Source: Candidatus Kaiserbacteria bacterium (lineage in GTDB: Bacteria > Patescibacteriota > Minisyncoccia > Phycocordibacterales > UBA2100). From it: a DNA stretch of 9,066 nt. Of this stretch, positions 1 through 5,859 are shown in pieces (the first letter of the stretch is position 1; each line of letters begins with the position of its first letter). The position numbers and the translations under genes are program-made. Under the pieces are notes generated by a model. The model was not told where the DNA came from. It did no database searches and saw only the letters and a list, made by a program, of their open reading frames with translations. Where the stretch lies: the NCBI GenBank assembly GCA_027066795.1, contig JAMONA010000007.1, positions 1 to 9,066 of the forward strand, given 5' to 3'.

Positions 1-576
1 GAGATGCGTTCAATACTAAAAATAAACGACGAAACAACAAAAATAATAGTGCGTTTATCAGACCAGAGTAAGTCTACTGTTGTAGAAAAGGAGTTACAAC
101 AGTCTCGCTTTTCTCAATATGAGATAGCAACATGGCAAGAAAAATCGATACAAGGCGCAGGTATAGAAAAATCTTTTGACATGATAGGCTCTATCTTGAG
201 GGTAATCGGTGCCTTGGTAGCAGGACTTGTTATATTTATAATAATATTTGTAGATATTGTAAACAAGCGGCGACAAGTCGGCATACTCAAGGCCATAGGC
301 ATTAAAGAGAGTATCATTATTAATTCCTACATTATGAGAGGTGTCTTTTATACAGTTCTTGGTTCAATACTAGGATATTTATTAATGCAGTTTGTTATTA
401 TTGCAGCTTTTGCCTTGCACCCTATAGATCTGCCGATGGGAGACGTAGTACCTTTTTTAAAAAGTAGCTCTATTACGTCAAGTGTTCTGTTTTTCTTGTT
501 TGCAGGTTTTATTGGCTCGAGCGTACCAGCAATGCAAGAGATTCGCAAAAAGATATTAGACTTACTCTATCATTAG
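1..576 (+). CDS. ABC transporter permease, FtsX/MacB type, 3'-terminal part
   Basis: This is the C-terminal part of an ABC permease of the FtsX-like family (as in MacB and LolC/E), which works with a cytoplasmic ATPase to move or release substrates at the outer face of the membrane. The frame is open through base 1, so the ATG at 4 is probably internal; full-length relatives are roughly 400 residues. Counting from that ATG, a helix at about residues 60-86 is followed by KRRQVGILKAIG, the hallmark cytoplasmic loop of the family ((K/R)RxxIGILxAxG). A second helix lies at about 107-137 and a third at about 155-175. The part before residue 55 would be the end of the extracytoplasmic domain. The extreme C-terminus (IRKKILDLLYH) stands where relatives usually have a P-x-x-A-L segment. 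The ATPase gene begins 1 nt after the stop, so the two form one operon and surely one transporter. The substrate cannot be told. Confidence 0.85.
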   Translation, partial: EMRSILKINDETTKIIVRLSDQSKSTVVEKELQQSRFSQYEIATWQEKSIQGAGIEKSFDMIGSILRVIGALVAGLVIFIIIFVDIVNKRRQVGILKAIGIKESIIINSYIMRGVFYTVLGSILGYLLMQFVIIAAFALHPIDLPMGDVVPFLKSSSITSSVLFFLFAGFIGSSVPAMQEIRKKILDLLYH

Positions 577-577
577 T

Positions 578-1297
578 ATGACAAATTCAGTTCAAACAAA
601 ACAAGACGATATAATTTTAAAAGTAAATGGTCTTACTAAGACCTATCATCTAGGTAGTGCGACACCAGTACATGCTGTTAAGAATATTAGTTTAGAGTTT
701 AAGAAGGGTGAGTTTATAGCACTTATGGGTCGCTCTGGCTCTGGTAAGTCTACATTTTTACATCAGGTAGCTCTGTTAGATGTACCTACGTCTGGCACAG
801 TGCAGATTAGCGGCAGGCATGTATCAGAGATGAGTGAACAAGAGAAGACTGATTTCAGATTAAACTTTATAGGCTATATCTTTCAAGATTACGCACTACT
901 GTCTGAGCTTACACTTTTTGAAAATGTTGCACTGCCGATGCAGGCACTTGGGTACAGTATAGCGGAGTATAAAGACGACGTATTAGCCACAATAAAGAAG
1001 GTGGGCTTAAGCGGTCTTGAGCACCACTTACCAAGTGAGCTGTCAGGTGGACAACAGCAGAGGGTCTCAATAGCCAGAGCGATAGTCAACAAACCTGCAA
1101 TACTTTATGCTGATGAGCCTACAGCTAACCTTGACTCCGACTCGTCTAAGGTTGTGCTAGAGACTATGCGAGATTTGGTAGATAATCATGACCAGACTAT
1201 CATAATGGTAACTCACGAACCAGATGATATGGAGCATGTAGATAGGAGTGTCTGGCTTAAAGACGGTGAATTAGATATTGATAAGTCAGACTTATAG
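578..1297 (+). CDS. ABC transporter ATP-binding protein, MacB/LolD type
   Basis: This is the nucleotide-binding subunit (239 aa) that powers the permease encoded immediately upstream. All catalytic elements are visible: Walker A GRSGSGKST at residues 51-59, Q-loop Gln103 in the sequence FQDYALL, signature LSGGQ at 155-159, Walker B ending in Asp179-Glu180 (ADEPTANLD, the D-loop included), and the switch His213 in VTHE. The length and the NLDS D-loop suit the LolD/MacB/FtsE class, which pairs with FtsX-type permeases, in agreement with the neighbour. The ATG lies 1 nt after the permease stop with no Shine-Dalgarno sequence, so translation is probably coupled. It ends in tandem stops TAG TAA (1295-1300). 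The minus-strand ZIP gene ends only 10 nt beyond, and no terminator hairpin is visible between them. Roles of the class include lipoprotein release, peptide or antibiotic export and stress defence; which applies is unknown. Confidence 0.93.
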   Translation: MTNSVQTKQDDIILKVNGLTKTYHLGSATPVHAVKNISLEFKKGEFIALMGRSGSGKSTFLHQVALLDVPTSGTVQISGRHVSEMSEQEKTDFRLNFIGYIFQDYALLSELTLFENVALPMQALGYSIAEYKDDVLATIKKVGLSGLEHHLPSELSGGQQQRVSIARAIVNKPAILYADEPTANLDSDSSKVVLETMRDLVDNHDQTIIMVTHEPDDMEHVDRSVWLKDGELDIDKSDL

Positions 1298-1307
1298 TAA
1301 CTATGAC

Positions 1308-2084
1308 CTAGTGTGGTAATATGTGTGCCGTAAGAAGCATCACAGTGGCTCCAATAATAAGTATTGTTATATGTTGTACTGCTTTGCCTTCGTGACGTAT
1401 GCGTTCAATGGTGTGTGGCAGTAGGTCACGGATTATAATGTATAAGAGAGCTCCAGCCGCAAATGCTATCAGTAGGTGTGAGTAATCGGTAGCATTGGCC
1501 ACAAGTAGGCTAATACCTATGCCTATAAATATAGTAGAAGACACTGCAAAATTACTCAATAATGCGCGTTTCGTACTATACCCAGCCTCTTTTAGGATAA
1601 AGAATTCAGAAATTTCTTGTACTATTTCATGTAATATTATACCGACTGTAACCGAGAGTCCTACGTGAAAACTAAGCATATAAGCTGGTACCAGCATTAT
1701 TCCGTCTCCTATGTTGTGTGCCGCGTCTCCTAATAGTATTCGGTTAGGGTTGATTTTACTAACTTGCTGTCCGTGGTCATACTCACAACACTCTGCCTCA
1801 TCTGAGCCATGGTGGTGGTGAGCCTCTGGTATGAGTCTTTGTAATACCTCGAGTACTAGAGCACCAGCTGCAGCCGCAATGGCTACTGTTCCAAGCTTTG
1901 CGTTTAGGTGCATTGTTTCTATTAGCATTAAGTATAAAGTAGCGCTAAAAACACCCATAGCAAAAGTGACTAGAAACTTTAAGTTACGCTGCATAATATC
2001 CTTTAGCCCGTGCCACATAAAGAGTACTCCAGATAGCGATACTAGCATAATAGCAAACCCAGCTGTAAAAACTTCGATATACAT
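1308..2084 (-). CDS. ZIP-family divalent metal transporter
   Basis: This 258-aa polytopic membrane protein belongs to the ZIP family, whose members bring Zn2+, Fe2+ or Mn2+ into the cytoplasm. The two metal-site helices are clear: HNIGDG at residues 123-128 (family HNxxDG) and HEIVQE at 152-157. The spacing of the second matches the HExPHE motif of the LIV-1 subgroup, but here Pro and the second His are replaced by Val and Gln. Between helices 3 and 4 lies a loop rich in metal ligands, with HHHH at 89-92, Cys99-Cys100 and His104, typical of the variable metal-binding loop. About eight hydrophobic segments can be drawn. The gene is divergent from typA and convergent with the ABC operon, so it has its own promoter. 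The start ATG (complement of 2082-2084) has no Shine-Dalgarno sequence. The transported metal cannot be decided from sequence; Zn or Fe is likeliest. Confidence 0.9.
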   Translation of the reverse strand: MYIEVFTAGFAIMLVSLSGVLFMWHGLKDIMQRNLKFLVTFAMGVFSATLYLMLIETMHLNAKLGTVAIAAAAGALVLEVLQRLIPEAHHHHGSDEAECCEYDHGQQVSKINPNRILLGDAAHNIGDGIMLVPAYMLSFHVGLSVTVGIILHEIVQEISEFFILKEAGYSTKRALLSNFAVSSTIFIGIGISLLVANATDYSHLLIAFAAGALLYIIIRDLLPHTIERIRHEGKAVQHITILIIGATVMLLTAHILPH

Positions 2085-2105
2085 TGTGATGTATACTAAC
2101 AGATT

Positions 2106-2114
2106 TATATATCA
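2106..2114 (-). promoter_or_regulatory. Possible extended -10 promoter of the ZIP gene
   Basis: On the minus strand this reads TGATATATA, a TGn extension followed by a 4/6 match to TATAAT. Transcription would begin about 15 nt before the ZIP start codon. No convincing -35 box was found. The region is AT-rich, so chance matches are easy; this is a weak call. Confidence 0.22.
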
Positions 2115-2151
2115 AATGCATTATTTTTATACCGTATTAGGTGGTGAGATG

Positions 2152-2180
2152 CTGGCAAAAGTATAGAAATAGAGTATAGT
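2152..2180 (+). promoter_or_regulatory. Putative sigma70-type promoter of typA
   Basis: CTGGCA at 2152-2157 (4/6 match to TTGACA) and TATAGT at 2175-2180 (5/6 match to TATAAT) are separated by exactly 17 nt. Transcription would start near 2187, giving a leader of about 26 nt before the typA ATG at 2213. It lies in the 128-nt spacer between the divergent ZIP and typA genes. The assignment assumes a standard housekeeping sigma factor. Confidence 0.45.
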
Positions 2181-2212
2181 ATGACCTCAAATTCACGTAA
2201 TTTAAATATAAT

Positions 2213-3997
2213 ATGGAAATTAGAAACATAGCAATAATAGCCCACGTAGACCACGGTAAAACAACTCTTACTGATGCGATGCTAGAACAAGCTGGGATGG
2301 TACAAAAGGGTGTGTCTATGGACTCAGACAAGATAGAGCAGGAGCGAGGTATAACTATATATGCTAAAAACACATCATTGGTATATAAAAATACTAAGAT
2401 AAACATATTGGACACTCCAGGCCATGCTGACTTCGGCTCTGAAGTAGAGCGAGTGCTGCGTTCTATAGACTCGGTGCTACTAATAGTAGATGCCCAAGAA
2501 GGACCTATGCCGCAGACTAAGTTTGTATTAAAGAAATCTCTAGAGTTAGGGCTTAATCCTATACTAGTACTTAATAAGATAGACAAACCTGGTGCAGACG
2601 TAGACAAGGCACAAGAAGAGGTGTATGAATTATTTATGGACTTGGGTGCTACAGATGAGCAGCTAGACTTTGAGACTATATATGCCGTAGGCCGAGACGG
2701 TATAGCTAAAAAAGACATGGCCGATGACAGCACAGACCTAACTCCACTGCTTGATTTAATATTAGAGAAGGTGGAGCCAGCAAGTGGAGATAAGTTAGCA
2801 GACGAGCCGTTACGAGCACAGGTATTTAACTTAGCCTATGATGATTTTCTAGGCCGCATGGGTGTGTGTCGTATATATAGCGGTGTGCTTACAGATAAGT
2901 CTAAGGTATTTATACAAGATGCAGAAGGTAAAAAATATACTGGCAAACTTAGTAAGCTATACACGTTTGAAGGTACGCAAAAGAAAGAGGTTAATGAGGC
3001 AACCGCAGGAGATATCGTAATATTATCGGGTATACCAGAGATATATATTGGGGAGACAATATCTAATACTGAAGATGAGGAGCCGCTACCAGCCATTACT
3101 ATAGACAAACCTACCTTGTCATTGCATATGTTTGTGAACGATTCACCATTTGCTGGTCAGAGTGGTAAGTTCTTAACCAGTAGACAAATACGAGACAGGC
3201 TAGAGAAGGAGCTAGAGATAAACGTAGGCCTAGATGTAGAGCTTGATAGTATGCCATATAAGGTAAGTGGGCGAGGAGAGCTACACTTGGCTATACTTAT
3301 AGAGAATATGCGCCGAGAGGGCTTTGAGATTGCTGTAAGTCAGCCTGAGGTAATAATAGAGGAAAGAGAAGGTAAGAAGTATGAGCCATTTGAAGAAGCA
3401 AGCATCTTCGTACCAGAGGAGTACAGTGGTGCAATTATAGAAAAGCTAGGAAAGCGTCGCGGTATCATGAGTGATATGAAGGCAGAAAACGGTCAAGTCA
3501 GCATGAAGTTTGACATACCTACACGAGGTTTACTTGGTTATCGTAACGAGTTTATAGTAGACACTAAGGGAGAGGGTATATTTACATCAATATTTACAGA
3601 GTTCCGGCCTTACGCTGGAGACATAGTAAAGACAGAGCTAGGCTCTATGATCTCTATGGCAAGAGGTAAGGCACTGACTTTCTCACTCACTAACCTGCAG
3701 ACGCGCGGTGTGTTGTACATTGGTCCTACTGTTGAGGTGTATGAGGGTATGGTAGTAGGTAATACCGCTAAAGGCGAGGACATGATGGTTAACCCTACTA
3801 AAGGTAAGCAACTTACTAATATGCGTGCTAGTGGAACAGACGAGACTATAAAGCTTACGCCGCCATTTGACCTTACTTTAGAGAAGGCCCTTGGTCTTAT
3901 GAGGGCTGATGAATTTTTAGAAGTGACTCCAGACTCAGTACGCTTACGCAAGCAGTATCTAACAGAGAACGAGCGCAAGAGAAATAAAAAGGCTTAA
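2213..3997 (+). CDS. typA: Translational GTPase TypA/BipA
   Basis: TypA (BipA) is an EF-G-like GTPase that binds the 70S ribosome and supports growth under stress and 50S assembly. The 594-aa length is just under the usual ~605-615. The GTPase domain (about 1-195) shows G1 AHVDHGKTT at 10-18, G2 Thr48 in ERGITI, G3 DTPGH at 67-71 and G4 NKID at 121-124. The G5 site reads YAVGRDG where TypA proteins usually have YASAxxG. The rest fits the beta-barrel domain II (about 200-290, with GRMGVCRIYSG), the EF-G III/V-like domains, including GRGELHLAILIENMRREG, and the BipA-specific C-terminal domain. The start is fixed by the conserved MEIRNIAIIAHVDHGKTT. No Shine-Dalgarno sequence precedes it; the ATG directly follows TATAAT. 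Isoleucine is almost always ATA (10 of the first 11). It is a housekeeping gene standing alone between two metal-related loci. Confidence 0.97.
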   Translation: MEIRNIAIIAHVDHGKTTLTDAMLEQAGMVQKGVSMDSDKIEQERGITIYAKNTSLVYKNTKINILDTPGHADFGSEVERVLRSIDSVLLIVDAQEGPMPQTKFVLKKSLELGLNPILVLNKIDKPGADVDKAQEEVYELFMDLGATDEQLDFETIYAVGRDGIAKKDMADDSTDLTPLLDLILEKVEPASGDKLADEPLRAQVFNLAYDDFLGRMGVCRIYSGVLTDKSKVFIQDAEGKKYTGKLSKLYTFEGTQKKEVNEATAGDIVILSGIPEIYIGETISNTEDEEPLPAITIDKPTLSLHMFVNDSPFAGQSGKFLTSRQIRDRLEKELEINVGLDVELDSMPYKVSGRGELHLAILIENMRREGFEIAVSQPEVIIEEREGKKYEPFEEASIFVPEEYSGAIIEKLGKRRGIMSDMKAENGQVSMKFDIPTRGLLGYRNEFIVDTKGEGIFTSIFTEFRPYAGDIVKTELGSMISMARGKALTFSLTNLQTRGVLYIGPTVEVYEGMVVGNTAKGEDMMVNPTKGKQLTNMRASGTDETIKLTPPFDLTLEKALGLMRADEFLEVTPDSVRLRKQYLTENERKRNKKA

Positions 3998-4024
3998 TTA
4001 AAATTTCATATTGTGGATAGTATG

Positions 4025-4053
4025 TTGTGCATTATACCCCTTGGGGGTATAAT
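4025..4053 (+). promoter_or_regulatory. Promoter of the copper operon
   Basis: A perfect TATAAT at 4048-4053 is preceded by 17 nt and then TTGTGC (4025-4030; TTG conserved, 3/6 match overall). Transcription would start near A4060. The -10 box lies inside the right arm of the inverted repeat at 4030-4054, so a repressor bound there would block RNA polymerase directly. This promoter would drive the oxidase, csoR and ATPase genes, and perhaps the genes beyond. Confidence 0.6.
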
Positions 4054-4054
4054 G
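4030..4054. promoter_or_regulatory. Probable CsoR operator (inverted repeat)
   Basis: CATTATACCCC (4030-4040) and GGGGTATAATG (4044-4054) form a perfect 11-bp inverted repeat around the 3-nt centre TTG. The TACCC...GGGTA core is the known pattern of CsoR operators (G/C-rich centre flanked by A/T). A csoR gene lies in the operon immediately downstream, and the repeat covers the -10 box of the promoter. Known for the family: apo-CsoR binds such sites and Cu(I) releases it. Inferred here: autoregulation of the operon by copper. No second copy was found in the window. Confidence 0.8.
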
Positions 4055-4059
4055 TTTTT
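4030..4059 (+). terminator. Possible intrinsic terminator of typA, sharing the operator sequence
   Basis: As RNA, the inverted repeat would form an 11-bp stem with four G-C pairs next to a 3-nt loop, followed at once by UUUUU (4055-4059). It lies 32 nt after the typA stop, and no other hairpin with a T-tract is seen in that gap. The shape fits a Rho-independent terminator, although the lower stem is A/U-rich. The same DNA would then serve as operator, -10 region and terminator. Confidence 0.45.
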
Positions 4060-4080
4060 ATTATGATTAAATCTATATAT

Positions 4081-5541
4081 ATGTCGAAGTTACAAACAAG
4101 TAAGTTATTTTTAGTAAGTTTATTAATCCTTATTGCTGGCGCCGTAGTTGCTTTTATGTTTTATAACCAAGTTGGTCAGGCGGATATATCTACAGACTCG
4201 TCTAAAAGTGCGCGTATAGCCCTGGCAGAGGAGTTTAAGGGGGCATATGATGCAGAGATAGAGGCCTTAGGTAATGTGTTAGAGATGGACATGGTAGCCG
4301 CACCGAGTGAAGTAGAGATATTTAACGGTGTTAAAACGAAGGTTTGGAGCTACAACGGGCAGGTGCCTGGACCAGAGATAAGAGTCAAACTTGGTGATAC
4401 ACTTAAGCTGAATTTTACCAATAACCTACCTCAAGAGACTACAATACACTTTCATGGTGTGCGTGTACCAAATGCTATGGATGGCGTGCCAGGAGTCACC
4501 CAAGACCCGATACAACCAGGCGAGACTTTTGTATATGAGTTTACCCCTAAAGATTCTGGTACATATTGGTACCACCCTCATGTGCGCTCTAGCGAGCAGG
4601 TAGAGAGAGGTCTCTTTGGTACCTTAGTAGTAGAGGATGACATAAGTACTAAATATTCTCAAGATAAATTAATGGTAATAGACGACTGGCGGATGGATAC
4701 TGATAAACAAGTAGACAACCAGTTCAACACACCTATGGACTTGATGCATGATGGGCGCTGGGGTAATGTGATGACTGTTAATGGCAAACTTGATGAGGTA
4801 ATGCAAGTTCGCCCCGGTGAACGATTACGGTTACGGCTTGTCAACACATCTAATGCAAGAGTATACAACCCTGTACTCAAAGGTCTTGATGCTAAAGTAA
4901 TAGCAGTAGATGGCATGTATGTTAAGGAGGTGTTTGACTTCGGTTCTCTAGAGCTTTCTCCTGGGAACAGAATAGATATAGATGTCACAGTGCCCAAGGG
5001 TGCTGCTGAGCAGAGTTTTGACCTAATAGATACTTTCTCTGGTGGTGAGGTTACTCTAGCAAGGTTAGTGGTTTCTTCTGATTTTGTAGAGACTCCAGAG
5101 TTTGCTTACCCTATTAATCCCAATGTTCCTGAGTGGGTAAATGCAGCTATGGTAAGTGTAGATAAAGAGTATAGGCTCAATGCACGCCGTAAGGCAGGTA
5201 GCGGCATGGGTATGATGGATGGTATAGAGTGGACTATTAATGATAAGGCATACCCAGATTATGACCCCTTCTCTTTTAAACACGGTGAGTTTAATAAAAT
5301 AAGATTTACTAACGAGTCTAGTAGACTACATCCTATGCACTTGCATGGTCAATTCTTCAAGGTTGTGGCGCGCAATGGTAAGCCGGTAAATGAACCACAT
5401 TTTAGGGATACTGTATTAGTTCGCCCTAGCGAGTCTGTAGACATCGCCTTGGTGCCACTAGATAAGGGTAAGTGGGTCAACCATTGCCATATACTAGAGC
5501 ATGCCGAAGCTGGCATGATGACAGTAGTAGAAGTTAAATAA
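4081..5541 (+). CDS. Multicopper oxidase (laccase/CueO-like), membrane-anchored
   Basis: This is a three-cupredoxin-domain multicopper oxidase (486 aa from this start); relatives oxidise Cu(I), Fe(II) or phenols outside the cytoplasm while reducing O2 to water. All four copper-binding motifs are present: HFHG at 123-126, HPH at 165-167, HPMHLHG at 417-423 and HCHILEHAEAGMM at 468-480. The type 1 site is Cys469, His474 and axial Met479. A short Met-rich stretch (MGMM, 376-379) may bind copper. Residues 9-28 form one hydrophobic helix after a Lys-containing start, acting as signal anchor or Sec signal; there is no twin-arginine motif. The frame stays open up to a GTG at 4027, but that lies in the promoter. 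ATG 4081 gives a ~21-nt leader, and ATG 4063 (MIKSIY...) a ~3-nt leader; 4081 is preferred, though not certain. It is the first gene of the copper operon; csoR follows 13 nt later. Confidence 0.93.
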   Translation: MSKLQTSKLFLVSLLILIAGAVVAFMFYNQVGQADISTDSSKSARIALAEEFKGAYDAEIEALGNVLEMDMVAAPSEVEIFNGVKTKVWSYNGQVPGPEIRVKLGDTLKLNFTNNLPQETTIHFHGVRVPNAMDGVPGVTQDPIQPGETFVYEFTPKDSGTYWYHPHVRSSEQVERGLFGTLVVEDDISTKYSQDKLMVIDDWRMDTDKQVDNQFNTPMDLMHDGRWGNVMTVNGKLDEVMQVRPGERLRLRLVNTSNARVYNPVLKGLDAKVIAVDGMYVKEVFDFGSLELSPGNRIDIDVTVPKGAAEQSFDLIDTFSGGEVTLARLVVSSDFVETPEFAYPINPNVPEWVNAAMVSVDKEYRLNARRKAGSGMGMMDGIEWTINDKAYPDYDPFSFKHGEFNKIRFTNESSRLHPMHLHGQFFKVVARNGKPVNEPHFRDTVLVRPSESVDIALVPLDKGKWVNHCHILEHAEAGMMTVVEVK

Positions 5542-5554
5542 ATATAATAAAAAT

Positions 5555-5806
5555 ATGAAACAAAAAAGTATAACAAGATTAAAAAAGATAGAGGGTCAGG
5601 TGCGCGGTCTACAGAGGATGTTAGAGCGAGATGAGTACTGCATAGATGTAATAACTCAAACAAGTGCAGTACGTAACGCTTTGCGCTCTTTTGAGGATTC
5701 AATATTAGAGGACCACTTACAAACATGTGCACTAGAACAAATGAAGAGCGGTAAAGAGGATAAGGCGGTAAAGGAGATATTAAAGGTCTATAAACTAAAA
5801 AGATAA
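5555..5806 (+). CDS. csoR: Copper-sensing transcriptional repressor CsoR
   Basis: This 83-aa, all-helical repressor belongs to the CsoR/RcnR family (DUF156). Cys29, His54 and Cys58 have the same spacing (25 and 4) as the Cu(I) ligands Cys36, His61 and Cys65 of Mycobacterium tuberculosis CsoR. Tyr28 and Glu74 fall at the same constant offset from its second-shell residues Tyr35 and Glu81. That supports Cu(I) sensing rather than Ni/Co (RcnR), formaldehyde (FrmR) or persulfide (CstR). The N-terminal KKIEGQVRGLQRML segment is the basic family motif for DNA contact. The likely target is the inverted repeat at 4030-4054, making the operon autoregulated. It lies between the oxidase (13 nt) and the ATPase (53 nt). 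There is no Shine-Dalgarno sequence; TATAAT at 5543-5548 sits exactly where the -10 of a leaderless transcript would be. Confidence 0.95.
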   Translation: MKQKSITRLKKIEGQVRGLQRMLERDEYCIDVITQTSAVRNALRSFEDSILEDHLQTCALEQMKSGKEDKAVKEILKVYKLKR

Positions 5807-5859
5807 TAGTAAGCTATAAAATTATCAAATATAAAATAATAATGTAATAAATTTATAAT

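Noticed and set aside
1831..2166. 111-codon plus-strand open frame antisense to the ZIP gene
   Set aside because: It lies over the conserved ZIP frame and shows no recognisable domain; it is treated as a shadow.
2207..2212. Perfect TATAAT immediately before the typA ATG as its promoter
   Set aside because: Transcription would begin about 7 nt downstream, inside the gene after the conserved start, so it cannot produce full-length TypA. The CTGGCA-17-TATAGT pair upstream fits better.
2137..2733. 198-codon minus-strand open frame across the start of typA
   Set aside because: It is antisense to strongly conserved typA sequence, has a Ser/Thr-rich composition typical of reverse-frame translation, and resembles no family.
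4031..4059. Antisense promoter on the minus strand using the left-arm TATAAT
   Set aside because: The palindrome automatically gives TATAAT on both strands, but the minus strand has only an A-rich stretch at the -35 position and no gene to serve.
5107..5138. TACCC ... GGGTA pair inside the oxidase gene as a second CsoR site
   Set aside because: The half-sites are more than 20 nt apart, lack the flanking symmetry and lie mid-gene; they look like chance.
5349..5732. 127-codon minus-strand frame spanning the oxidase end and csoR
   Set aside because: It is antisense to two well-supported genes including their copper motifs; no family resemblance.
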